From Pseudomonas taetrolens (GTDB taxonomy: Bacteria > Pseudomonadota > Gammaproteobacteria > Pseudomonadales > Pseudomonadaceae), in contig NZ_LS483370.1 of the NCBI RefSeq assembly GCF_900475285.1, forward strand, positions 2,122,001 to 2,186,000: 64,000 nucleotides of DNA, in the 5' to 3' direction. Positions 9,000 to 16,766 of the stretch are shown here, piece after piece. Each line of letters starts with the position of its first letter. Within the stretch, counting starts at the first letter, position 1. The translations under genes were made by a program, and so were the position numbers. The notes beneath the pieces were generated by a model. That model had not been told where the DNA came from, made no database searches, and saw nothing but the letters and a program-made list of their open reading frames with translations.

Positions 9000-9260
9000 A
9001 TGTCCTCTTTCAACGAAATGATTCAAAACATCACCCCCGAGATCTACCAGAGCCTGAAACTGGCGGTCGAAATCGGCAAGTGGGCCGATGGCAACAAACT
9101 CACCGCGGAACAGCGCGAGCTGTCATTGCAGGCAATGATTGCCTGGGAGGTTCAAAACCTGCCCGAAGACCAGCGTACCGGCTACATGGGCCCTCAAGAG
9201 TGCAGCTCCAAGTCGGCACCGGTGCCCAACATTCTGTTCAAGTCGGATGCAATCCATTGA
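9000..9260 (+). CDS. YeaC-like DUF1315 family protein
   Basis: Small soluble protein of 86 residues. The family pattern FNEMIQNITPEIYQSLKLAVEIGKWADG, LTAEQRELSLQAMIAWE and the acidic RTGYM are all present. Function is unknown in the family. The stop TGA overlaps the likely TTG start of the DUF2797 gene, so the two are co-translated. Confidence 0.85.
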   Translation: MSSFNEMIQNITPEIYQSLKLAVEIGKWADGNKLTAEQRELSLQAMIAWEVQNLPEDQRTGYMGPQECSSKSAPVPNILFKSDAIH

Positions 9261-10087
9261 TTGAAATTGGTCGCGGTGCAATCAGCAAAATGGCGGCGAG
9301 CCTTGAAACGCCGACCGTGCAATATGCGTTTCGTCTGGGTGATACCGAGGTGCCGGTCAACCCGTTGATCGGCAGCACGTTGCGTCTGGAATACCTGGGG
9401 GCGATTCACTGCACCCACTGCGGGCGCAAGACCAAAACCAGCTTCAGTCAGGGTTACTGCTACCCGTGCATGACCAAGCTGGCGCAATGCGATGTCTGCA
9501 TCATGAGCCCGGAGCGCTGCCATTACGACGCCGGCACCTGCCGTGATCCATCCTGGGGCGAGCAGTTTTGCATGACCGATCACGTGGTGTATCTGGCCAA
9601 CTCGTCCGGAGTCAAGGTCGGCATCACCCGTGCCACCCAGTTGCCGACGCGCTGGCTCGACCAGGGCGCGAGCCAGGCGTTGCCGATCGTGCGGGTTGCC
9701 ACACGCCAGCAATCGGGTTTTGTCGAAGACCTGTTGCGCACCCAAGTGGCCGACCGGACCAATTGGCGTGCCCTGCTCAAGGGCGATGCCGAGCCGGTCG
9801 ACCTGCTGGCGGTGCGTGACCAGCTGTTCGAGAGCTGCGCCGAAGGCATGAATGAGTTGCAGGCGCGCTTCGGCCTGCAGGCCGTCCAGCCCTTGCTGGA
9901 CGTTGAGCCTGTCGAGATTCGTTATCCGGTCGAACGCTACCCGACCAAGATTGTCAGTTTTAATCTGGACAAGAATCCGATCGTTGAAGGCACGCTGATG
10001 GGGATCAAGGGGCAGTATTTGATCTTCGATACCGGCGTTATCAATATCCGCAAGTACACGGCCTATCAATTGGCCGTGCATCAGTAA
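9257..10087 (+). CDS. DUF2797 family zinc-binding protein
   Basis: Protein of 276 residues beginning MIEIGRGAISKM. The start is a TTG that overlaps the upstream stop by four bases (TTGA), in the manner of ATGA junctions; the first in-frame ATG lies 11 codons later and would cut a well-conserved opening. The N-terminal third is cysteine-rich (C52, C55, C68, C71, C78, C81, C88, C95), arranged as CxxC pairs that probably bind zinc. The middle (HVVYLANSSGVKVGITRATQLPTRWLDQGA, about 109–138) resembles the GIY-YIG nuclease-like core, which the DUF2797 family is thought to share. Role unknown. Confidence 0.82.
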   Translation: MIEIGRGAISKMAASLETPTVQYAFRLGDTEVPVNPLIGSTLRLEYLGAIHCTHCGRKTKTSFSQGYCYPCMTKLAQCDVCIMSPERCHYDAGTCRDPSWGEQFCMTDHVVYLANSSGVKVGITRATQLPTRWLDQGASQALPIVRVATRQQSGFVEDLLRTQVADRTNWRALLKGDAEPVDLLAVRDQLFESCAEGMNELQARFGLQAVQPLLDVEPVEIRYPVERYPTKIVSFNLDKNPIVEGTLMGIKGQYLIFDTGVINIRKYTAYQLAVHQ

Positions 10088-10099
10088 AAGGACTCCAGA

Positions 10100-12757
10100 A
10101 TGCGCACCGAACAACCGCAAATGATCTACCTGAAGGACTACCAGGCGCCCGAGTACCTGATCGACGAGACGCACCTGACCTTTGAGTTGTTCGAGGACCA
10201 TACGCTGGTCCATGCGCAACTGGTGATGCGCCGCAATCCGGCCCGTGGCGCCGGACTCCCGGCCCTGGAGCTGGATGGCCAGCAACTGGAGCTGCTCTCG
10301 GTCAAGCTCGATGATGCCGACCTGGTGCCAGGCGACTATCAACTGACGGACAGCCATCTGGTCCTGCAGCCGACCACTGCGCAGTTCGTGGTCGATACCA
10401 GCGTCAAGATCCACCCCGAATCCAACACCGCGCTGGAAGGCCTGTACAAGTCCGGCGGGATGTTCTGCACTCAATGCGAAGCCGAAGGCTTCCGCAAAAT
10501 CACGTATTACCTCGATCGTCCTGACGTGATGAGCACATTCACTACCACGGTGGTGGCCGAGCAGCACCGCTACCCGATTCTGCTGTCCAACGGCAACCCG
10601 ATTGCCAGTGGTCCCGATGAAGACGGGCGGCACTGGGCAACCTGGGAAGACCCGTTCATGAAACCGGCTTACCTGTTTGCGCTGGTGGCCGGCGACCTGT
10701 GGTGCGTCGAAGACACGTTCACCACCATGACCGATCGGACCGTGGCGCTGCGTATTTATGTCGAGCCGGAAAACATCGACAAGTGCCAGCACGCGATGAA
10801 CAGCCTGAAGAAGTCGATGCGCTGGGACGAAGAGGTCTACGGTCGCGAATACGACCTGGACATCTTCATGATCGTGGCCGTGAACGACTTCAACATGGGC
10901 GCGATGGAGAACAAGGGCCTCAACATCTTCAACTCCAGCTGCGTCCTGGCCCGCGCCGAAACCGCCACCGACGCTGCGCACCAGCGGGTTGAGGCGGTGG
11001 TTGCCCACGAATACTTCCACAATTGGTCGGGCAACCGCGTGACCTGCCGTGACTGGTTCCAGCTGTCGCTCAAGGAAGGCTTCACGGTGTTCCGTGACTC
11101 CGAATTCTCGGCCGACATGAACTCACGCACGGTCAAGCGCATCGAGGACGTGGCCTTCCTGCGTACCCACCAGTTTGCCGAAGATGCCGGCCCCATGGCC
11201 CATGCCGTGCGGCCAGACAGCTTTATCGAAATCTCCAACTTCTACACCCTGACCGTTTATGAAAAGGGTTCTGAAGTCGTGCGCATGATCCACACCCTGC
11301 TGGGGGCCGAAGGCTTCCGCAAGGGCAGCGACCTGTATTTTGAGCGTCATGACGGCCAGGCCGTCACCTGCGATGACTTCATCAAGGCCATGGAAGACGC
11401 CAACGGCGTTGACCTGACCCAGTTCAAGCGTTGGTACAGCCAGGCCGGTACGCCCCGGCTGGCGGTCAGCGAGCAATATGACGCGGTCCTGAAAACCTAC
11501 AGCCTGACCTTTGCTCAAAGCTGCCCGGCCACCCCGGACAAGGTTGAAAAACTGCCGTTCGTGATCCCTGTCGAGTTGGGCCTGTTGAATGCCCAGGGGG
11601 CTGAAATCCCGTTGCAACTGGCGGACGAAGCTGCCGCCAGCGGCACCACTCGCGTGCTGTCGGTGACTGAATCCGAGCAGACGTTCACGTTCGTGGGCGT
11701 GGCCGAAAAGCCGTTGCCTTCATTGCTGCGTGGCTTTTCGGCGCCGGTGAAGCTGAGCTTTGCCTACAGCCGTGACCAGTTGATGTTTTTGATGCAGCAC
11801 GACACTGACGGTTTCAACCGTTGGGAGGCCGGGCAGCAACTGTCGGTGCAGGTGCTGCAGGAACTGATTGGCCAGCACCAGCGCGGCGAGCCGCTGGTCA
11901 TGGATCAGCGACTGGTTGAGGCCTTGCGCAGTGTGTTGGGCAACCAGCAACTGGATCAGGCGATGGTGGCTGAAATGCTCTCGCTTCCGGGCGAAGCCTA
12001 CCTGACTGAGATCAGTGAAGTGGCTGATGTCGAGGCCATTCACGCGGCGCGCGAGTTTACCCGCAAGCAACTGGCCGACAGCTTGTTTGACGGGCTGTGG
12101 ACGCGCTACCAGGCCAATCGCGAAATCTCCAGAGTGACCCCGTATGTGGCCGCCGCCGAGCATTTCGCCCGTCGCAGCCTGCAAAATATCGCGCTCTCAT
12201 ACCTGATGCTCAGCGGCCAGCCACAGGTGCTGGCGGCCACGCTGGAACAGTTCGAACACAGCGACAACATGACCGAGCGCCTGACCGCGCTGGCAGTGCT
12301 GGTGAACTCGCCATTTGCCGAAGACAAGGCCAAGGCCCTTGCCAGCTTTGCCGAGCACTTCAAGGACAACCCGCTGGTCATGGATCAGTGGTTCAGCGTG
12401 CAGGCGGCCAGTGGTTTGCCGGGTGGACTGCAGCGGGTGCGGGAGTTGATGCAGCACCCGGCTTTCAACATCAAGAACCCGAACAAGGTGCGGGCACTGG
12501 TCGGGGCCTTTGCCGGGCAGAACCTGATCAACTTCCATGCGGCGGACGGTTCGGGCTATCGCTTCCTGGCTGATCTGGTGATCGAACTCAACGGGTTCAA
12601 CCCGCAGATTGCCTCGCGGCAACTGGCACCGCTGACCCGCTGGCGCAAATATGACAGCGCCCGTCAGGCGCTGATGAAGGCCGAACTGGAACGCATCCGC
12701 AACTCGGGTGAATTGTCCAGCGACGTGTTTGAAGTCGTGAGCAAAAGCCTGGCGTAA
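10100..12757 (+). CDS. pepN: Aminopeptidase N (M1 metallopeptidase)
   Basis: Cytosolic zinc aminopeptidase that removes N-terminal residues from peptides, 885 residues as in other gammaproteobacterial PepN. The exopeptidase motif GAMEN is at 267–271, the zinc motif HEYFH at 303–307, and the distal glutamate is in LKEGFTVFRD about 19 residues later. The four-domain length is complete. It follows DUF2797 by 12 bp with an AAGGA ribosome site, so it is probably read from the same transcript, which ends at the strong terminator right after the gene. Confidence 0.97.
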   Translation: MRTEQPQMIYLKDYQAPEYLIDETHLTFELFEDHTLVHAQLVMRRNPARGAGLPALELDGQQLELLSVKLDDADLVPGDYQLTDSHLVLQPTTAQFVVDTSVKIHPESNTALEGLYKSGGMFCTQCEAEGFRKITYYLDRPDVMSTFTTTVVAEQHRYPILLSNGNPIASGPDEDGRHWATWEDPFMKPAYLFALVAGDLWCVEDTFTTMTDRTVALRIYVEPENIDKCQHAMNSLKKSMRWDEEVYGREYDLDIFMIVAVNDFNMGAMENKGLNIFNSSCVLARAETATDAAHQRVEAVVAHEYFHNWSGNRVTCRDWFQLSLKEGFTVFRDSEFSADMNSRTVKRIEDVAFLRTHQFAEDAGPMAHAVRPDSFIEISNFYTLTVYEKGSEVVRMIHTLLGAEGFRKGSDLYFERHDGQAVTCDDFIKAMEDANGVDLTQFKRWYSQAGTPRLAVSEQYDAVLKTYSLTFAQSCPATPDKVEKLPFVIPVELGLLNAQGAEIPLQLADEAAASGTTRVLSVTESEQTFTFVGVAEKPLPSLLRGFSAPVKLSFAYSRDQLMFLMQHDTDGFNRWEAGQQLSVQVLQELIGQHQRGEPLVMDQRLVEALRSVLGNQQLDQAMVAEMLSLPGEAYLTEISEVADVEAIHAAREFTRKQLADSLFDGLWTRYQANREISRVTPYVAAAEHFARRSLQNIALSYLMLSGQPQVLAATLEQFEHSDNMTERLTALAVLVNSPFAEDKAKALASFAEHFKDNPLVMDQWFSVQAASGLPGGLQRVRELMQHPAFNIKNPNKVRALVGAFAGQNLINFHAADGSGYRFLADLVIELNGFNPQIASRQLAPLTRWRKYDSARQALMKAELERIRNSGELSSDVFEVVSKSLA

Positions 12758-12771
12758 ACCCGCAGGCAAAT

Positions 12772-12809
12772 AAAAGGCGCTAACCGGGTGATCGGTTAGC
12801 GCCTTTTTT
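12772..12809. terminator. Bidirectional intrinsic terminator after pepN
   Basis: A perfect 12-bp stem (12775–12786 with 12793–12804) with a six-base loop, a run of six T after it and A-residues before it. It serves pepN on the plus strand and the convergent GntR gene on the minus strand. Confidence 0.92.
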
Positions 12810-12860
12810 GTGCCTTCCATTACGGGGCCGGGTGTCGTCGCTGCCGAGCTCCGCGCCAGC

Positions 12861-13577
12861 CTAGTGCTGAGGGTTAAGCACTGTATCCAGTGCGGTGCGC
12901 GCGTCATCAAGCTGCACCAGCGTGGCGTGACGGGCGCTGAGGGCATCGTGATTCTCGATGGCCGTCAAAATGGCCTTGTGCCGGGGCAGGGCCAGTTCGT
13001 GCAGGTTGGGACGGCGATTGGAGTGTTTCAAGGCTTCGCGCAAAGCCAGCGAGAGCATGTTGCACAGGTTGGCCAGGAGGTCGTTGTGGGTCGCGTCGGC
13101 AATCCGGCTGTGAAAATCCAGGTCCGGCTGTAACAGGGCCTCGGGCGTTGTGGCCGTCTCCATGCGCTCATAGGCCTCACGGATCGACGCCACGTCCTCA
13201 TCGGTCGCATGCTGGGCGGCGAGGGCGGCCACGGCGGGTTCGATAATGCTGCGCACGCTGGTCAGCAGCGCAAAAAATTCGTTTTGCGGCGAGCTTTGCA
13301 TCAGCCAGTGCAGCACGTCCGGATCAAGCATGTGCCACTCACGGCGCGGTTTGACCACCGTGCCAACACGGGGCTTGGAGTACACCAGCCCTTTGGCCAG
13401 CAATACGCGCGTGGCCTCGCGAAGCACCGGGCGGCTGACGGCATATTCTTCGCACAGCAGCGCTTCGGCGGGCAGCTTGTCATCGGGTTTAAAACGTCCG
13501 GAAACGATCTGCATGCCGAGTTCCTGGACGATGCGCGCATGCATGCTCTTGCGTTCGGAAGGCTGACGATAATCCAT
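12861..13577 (-). CDS. FadR-type GntR transcriptional regulator
   Basis: Repressor-like protein of 238 residues from MDYRQPSERKS; a GTG 11 codons upstream is a weaker alternative. The winged helix-turn-helix (about 10–75) contains KLPAEALLCEEYAVSRPVLREATRVLLAKGLV, and the C-terminal all-helical FCD ligand domain (about 95–220) keeps metal-binding histidines in DLDFHSRIADATHN and ALPRHKAIL. FCD regulators of this kind sense sugar acids. The pentonate catabolic genes 3 kb away have a perfect GT-N3-AC palindrome in their divergent promoter, the right type of operator, so this is the likely regulator. The T6SS island now separates the two. Confidence 0.88.
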   Translation of the reverse strand: MDYRQPSERKSMHARIVQELGMQIVSGRFKPDDKLPAEALLCEEYAVSRPVLREATRVLLAKGLVYSKPRVGTVVKPRREWHMLDPDVLHWLMQSSPQNEFFALLTSVRSIIEPAVAALAAQHATDEDVASIREAYERMETATTPEALLQPDLDFHSRIADATHNDLLANLCNMLSLALREALKHSNRRPNLHELALPRHKAILTAIENHDALSARHATLVQLDDARTALDTVLNPQH

Positions 13578-13699
13578 TGGCCGCGGGTCGATCCTGTCGG
13601 TGAAAAGCACTGATCATAACAGGGGCCGCGGGGGTTTTACGCGCAGAGTGCTTCACCCGTCTTTTATCGTCGTCGTCACAGGTGGCTAAAAGGAAAATA

Positions 13700-13711
13700 A
13701 ACCGATCGGTA
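13700..13711. promoter_or_regulatory. Palindrome in the gap upstream of the T6SS-linked genes
   Basis: The ten-base palindrome ACCGATCGGT lies about midway between the GntR gene and the first island gene, 130 bp before the latter. It could be an operator; nothing ties it to a particular regulator. Confidence 0.25.
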
Positions 13712-13840
13712 GAAGGATGTGCGGCTGTTTTCTGCGGGACTGCGGGCTGGTATCGGTAGGACACGTCCGGATTTCTTTGGCGATGATCTACACCAGGGTG
13801 TGGGCTGTTAGGGTCGCGGCATTCGACCTGGAGCCCGCCC

Positions 13841-14989
13841 ATGACTCAGTGCTTCAAAGACCATCCCAGCGACACTCAGCGCCTGTTTCACAACACCTTG
13901 CCTGTTTCCGAATGCGAAACCCGCGTCATCGAGCTCTACGACTGCATGACCGCGGTCACCGAAGTGCCCGTTCTGACCTGCGAAGGGCTGTGGCGAATAT
14001 ACCAGCGGGCAGCCGAAGAAATCGTCGCCCCCGGCGGCATCCTGATTGCCGACCCCCAAGCGCGTAACCGCGCGATCAACGCCACCTATGCCCGCATGTG
14101 GCTGGAAGACCCACGCTTCCAATGGGCCGGGCTCGCAGCGTTTGCCTCAAAGCAGGTGGGGTGCGGGCTGCTGCATGCGGCGGACTCGATTGAGAAAATC
14201 CATGCAGAGACCGCGGCAATGGAAGCACTGACGCGAGGCTTCAGCGGGCCACAGCCGCTGATCAGTAACGACACCGTGCAGTTGTTGCAAAAAAATCTGG
14301 CGAGTTATCGGGTCGCCAATGCCAACAACCCCATCCCCTTCGACCTGCGTTTTGAAGGAGATGAGTTGGGCCAGATCCAGCAACAGTTCAACTATGTGTA
14401 CGACATGCTGGCGTTGGGCAATACCACGCTGTTTTTAGATATCTTTCCACTGCATGCGTTTTACAAAAAACGGGGTTTTGAGGCGCTGAAAACCTGCCTG
14501 AAGAATCGCCCGATAATTCATGGGCATCCGAAGTTTCCGGTGCTGTGGCCGGTTGAGCAGGAAAAGGTGACTTTCGGCCGGGCTCATGACGAAATCCTGC
14601 AGGCGTTCGAGGCGCTAGAAAACGGAGATATAGCCCTGAGCGTGAGGTTCTTTGCCACTCACGAACAAAAAAACATCCTGCAACCGACCCTGTACGAAGA
14701 ACCCCGGATGGTCTGGCTGTTGCGCAGCAATCATGTGTCGTACGTCACCGGTTTCCCTTCAGGGGTCGCCCAGGCCATCGAACTGACCCTTACCAGCCAG
14801 TGCCAACCGGTCGACGATGGACGCACGATCAGTTTTGACCGCAGCGTGTTGGCAAACCTGGCCGACCTTAAGCAGCGCATGGCCTTTGTGCTTGAGGCCG
14901 CCAGGCGTTTTGACCAGATGCTGCACGACGAAAACCGTCATGCACTGGAGCACTCGATCAAGCATATTGCCGCAGGTGCAGCGCCATGA
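13841..14989 (+). CDS. Unknown protein of the hcp-linked island, possible T6SS effector
   Basis: 382 residues, no signal peptide. I do not recognise a catalytic motif. The N-terminal half (ARNRAINATYARMWLEDPRFQWAGLAAFASKQVGCGLL, about 73–110) recalls DUF2515-type proteins, but this is from memory and tentative. The middle contains a hydrophobic stretch around FLDIFPLHAFY (about 199–210). The gene starts a compact run: its stop overlaps the next gene by 4 bp (ATGA), and hcp follows. Position ahead of a membrane-anchored partner and hcp suggests an Hcp-delivered effector, which is inference from layout only. The start has a GGAG ribosome site. Confidence 0.5.
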   Translation: MTQCFKDHPSDTQRLFHNTLPVSECETRVIELYDCMTAVTEVPVLTCEGLWRIYQRAAEEIVAPGGILIADPQARNRAINATYARMWLEDPRFQWAGLAAFASKQVGCGLLHAADSIEKIHAETAAMEALTRGFSGPQPLISNDTVQLLQKNLASYRVANANNPIPFDLRFEGDELGQIQQQFNYVYDMLALGNTTLFLDIFPLHAFYKKRGFEALKTCLKNRPIIHGHPKFPVLWPVEQEKVTFGRAHDEILQAFEALENGDIALSVRFFATHEQKNILQPTLYEEPRMVWLLRSNHVSYVTGFPSGVAQAIELTLTSQCQPVDDGRTISFDRSVLANLADLKQRMAFVLEAARRFDQMLHDENRHALEHSIKHIAAGAAP

Positions 14990-15603
14990 TCCGGCGTCTG
15001 AAAGTCAGCAGCTGGCCTCGAAGGCTGTGCATGGTGCTTATGGTGTTTCTCGTGGTGGCGAGCGTGCGCTGGGTGGTGCAACAGCTGGCCGATGAACCGG
15101 AAATCGCGCTTGTCTTCGGGGAGCCATGGGAAGACATGCGCCAGCGTTCCAGCGCCTCGATTCCCCCTGCGATTCCTGATGAGCTTTGGTTCCATATGCC
15201 CGAATCAGACGCGCGATTACGCTTTATCGACCCGCAATACGGTTTCACAACGCCCTTGGCCCGCTTTTTCACGATCAATTTCCACAATGAGCGCGTGGAC
15301 AACATCCGCATGTCTCCGCAAATCGAACCGTTGCTGTTGGATGACGCGCTCAAAGTCGTATTGGATCTGCAGGAGCAATGGCGTCGACAAGGCTGGTTTG
15401 TCTCCGACCCAGAGAGTGATCCCGCGATTGCCGACACGCTTCAAGGGCGTGCTCGAGTGCGAAGTAACCTGGGCGGCAGAACCTTTTGGCGAGCCGGTGA
15501 TAAATATCAAATCATGCTGAACGTGAACCGTTTCAAGGACTACAGACACCCCGACGAAGAACGTTACCTTATTAGCCTAGAGCTCGCCAGGGCCCGCCTA
15601 TGA
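14986..15603 (+). CDS. Membrane-anchored protein, candidate immunity partner
   Basis: 205 residues with a basic N-terminus, one transmembrane helix (LCMVLMVFLVVASVRWVV, about 15–33) and a periplasmic domain rich in charged and aromatic residues (ALVFGEPWEDMRQRSS near 47, RTFWRAGDKYQIMLNVNRF near 165). No known enzyme motif. Its start overlaps the stop of the upstream gene, and its own stop overlaps the start of a truncated paralogue. One large cytosolic-type protein followed by a bitopic periplasm-facing protein is a common layout for an effector acting in the periplasm and its immunity protein. Function not established. Confidence 0.5.
   Translation: MIRRLKVSSWPRRLCMVLMVFLVVASVRWVVQQLADEPEIALVFGEPWEDMRQRSSASIPPAIPDELWFHMPESDARLRFIDPQYGFTTPLARFFTINFHNERVDNIRMSPQIEPLLLDDALKVVLDLQEQWRRQGWFVSDPESDPAIADTLQGRARVRSNLGGRTFWRAGDKYQIMLNVNRFKDYRHPDEERYLISLELARARL
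15009..15043 (+). repeat. 35-bp direct repeat, copy 1
   Basis: Identical to 15629–15663, exactly 620 bp downstream. It encodes the S-WPRRLCMVLM signal-anchor segment of the membrane-anchored partner, and marks a tandem duplication. Confidence 0.9.
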
Positions 15604-15716
15604 GGAAGGTGTTCGATAAGCCTGGGCGCAGCTGGCCTCGAAGGCTGTGCATGGTGCTTATGGCTCCCCGAACAGAGGTGTCACCCGGTCCCGGGGCTAC
15701 AACCTGTTTCTCCTAA
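15600..15716 (+). pseudogene. Truncated second copy of the membrane-anchored partner
   Basis: Starting at an ATG that overlaps the upstream stop (ATGA), the frame reads MRKVFDKPGR then SWPRRLCMVLM, the same anchor sequence as the intact gene at 14986, and then diverges and stops after 38 codons. At nucleotide level 35 bp are identical to the intact copy (15629–15663 against 15009–15043). After the match the sequence includes a 13-base stretch (15660–15672) that is the reverse complement of 15115–15127 in the intact gene, which looks like a rearrangement scar. It is read here as the remnant of a duplicated partner whose body was lost. Confidence 0.7.
15629..15663 (+). repeat. 35-bp direct repeat, copy 2
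   Basis: Exact copy of 15009–15043, lying inside the truncated paralogue just before hcp. Confidence 0.9.
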
Positions 15717-15738
15717 AAAGCATGAACGGAGTTTTGCT

Positions 15739-16245
15739 ATGCCCACACCCGCTTATTTGAAGATCATTGGCGTTACACAGGGTTTGATCAGCAGTGGTGC
15801 ACTGGCTCGAGAGTCGGTCGGCAATGCCTGGCAGCAGGGCCGGGAGGACGAGATTCTGGTGCAAGCGCTCAGTCATGGGATTGTGGTTCCCGGGGGGGCT
15901 CAGTCGGGGCAGCGCATGCATAAGCCGTTGATCATCACCAAGGTGATCGACAAATCGTCACCGTTGATCAATACCGCATTGTGCACCGGCGAAGAACTCA
16001 CCCTGTGCGAAGTGAAGTGGTACCGCACCTCAGGCAGCGCGACTCAGGAGCACTTCTACACCATGAGGCTGAAACGGGCGGTGATCATTGGTGTCGACCT
16101 GAGCATGCCGCATTGCCAGAACATGGAGACCGCGCATTTCACCCAGTTGGAAACCGTGCACTTTGCCTACGAGTCCATCACCTGGCAGCACGAAATTGCC
16201 GGCACCTCAGGTTGGGATATTTGGCAGGGAGAACGTCTGGGATGA
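15739..16245 (+). CDS. hcp: Hcp, type VI secretion tube/effector-carrier protein
   Basis: Protein of 168 residues, the usual Hcp length. It opens PTPAYLKIIGVTQGLISSGAL and contains HKPLIITKVIDKSSPLINTALCTGE (about 61–86), both characteristic of Hcp1-class tube proteins, which form hexameric rings stacked in the T6SS tube and bind small effectors in the lumen. The start has a GGAG ribosome site 8 bases upstream. No VgrG, PAAR, sheath or membrane-complex gene is in the window, so this is an orphan hcp that depends on an apparatus encoded elsewhere. Its stop overlaps the next gene. Confidence 0.92.
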   Translation: MPTPAYLKIIGVTQGLISSGALARESVGNAWQQGREDEILVQALSHGIVVPGGAQSGQRMHKPLIITKVIDKSSPLINTALCTGEELTLCEVKWYRTSGSATQEHFYTMRLKRAVIIGVDLSMPHCQNMETAHFTQLETVHFAYESITWQHEIAGTSGWDIWQGERLG

Positions 16246-16721
16246 AGCTGATCAGTGCCCGGTACGCCTCGTCGCGGGAGCGTCAGCAGGCTTTTTCCAG
16301 TCAGGAGGCCATGACCTGGATCCGGCAGCAGTCAGGGTTGGGGCCGCTCATTGAAAGTCCGGGCCAGCCCGGGCGCTTTCTGAGGCTCCACCTTGGGGGT
16401 GAGGCACTGCAGCAGGTCGAGAGTGGAGAGTGGTTGTTGCTCAAGCCCGAAGTGTATTGCTTCGATTGGGGCCAGTTCGAACCGTCCATGCGCGAGCAGC
16501 GTGCCATGGCCTTGATCCATTCGCCGCCGCCTCAGCCTGAAAAAGCAGTCCGGGTAGTGCGGGTGGTAGACAGTGAAACTGCTGAGTGGCTGGTCAATCG
16601 GCGGTGTGTCACCACGGTGGAGGGGGAGCAGGGGCGTCGCAGGACCGACGGATTGGGGATTACCCATCTGCCCGAGCCCGGCAAGGGCGCGAATATCGAA
16701 TTGCGGCTCTTTGCGAACTGA
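16242..16721 (+). CDS. Small unknown protein translationally coupled to hcp
   Basis: 159 residues starting MKLISARYASSRERQQ, with the ATG overlapping the hcp stop (ATGA). A longer in-frame reading begins inside hcp and is not credible. No signal peptide or membrane helix. The protein is rich in W, E and Q, with repeated VVRVVDSETAEWLV-like strands, suggesting a small alpha/beta fold. I do not recognise the family. Coupling to hcp suggests it is Hcp cargo, a chaperone or an adaptor. Confidence 0.55.
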   Translation: MKLISARYASSRERQQAFSSQEAMTWIRQQSGLGPLIESPGQPGRFLRLHLGGEALQQVESGEWLLLKPEVYCFDWGQFEPSMREQRAMALIHSPPPQPEKAVRVVRVVDSETAEWLVNRRCVTTVEGEQGRRRTDGLGITHLPEPGKGANIELRLFAN

Positions 16722-16740
16722 CCCGGCTCGGGCCGGGTCA
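16719..16740 (+). terminator. Hairpin closing the hcp island
   Basis: Perfect nine-base stem (16719–16727 with 16732–16740) and a four-base loop, starting at the stop codon of the last island gene. No T-run follows, so a Rho-dependent or 3'-stabilising role is as likely. Confidence 0.5.
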
Positions 16741-16766
16741 GTCAGCGATAGCGTGCTTTCAACCGA

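Noticed and set aside
13841..16721. Full type VI secretion cluster
   Set aside because: Only hcp and small linked genes are present; no vgrG, PAAR, tssBC, clpV or membrane-complex genes, so it is called an orphan island.
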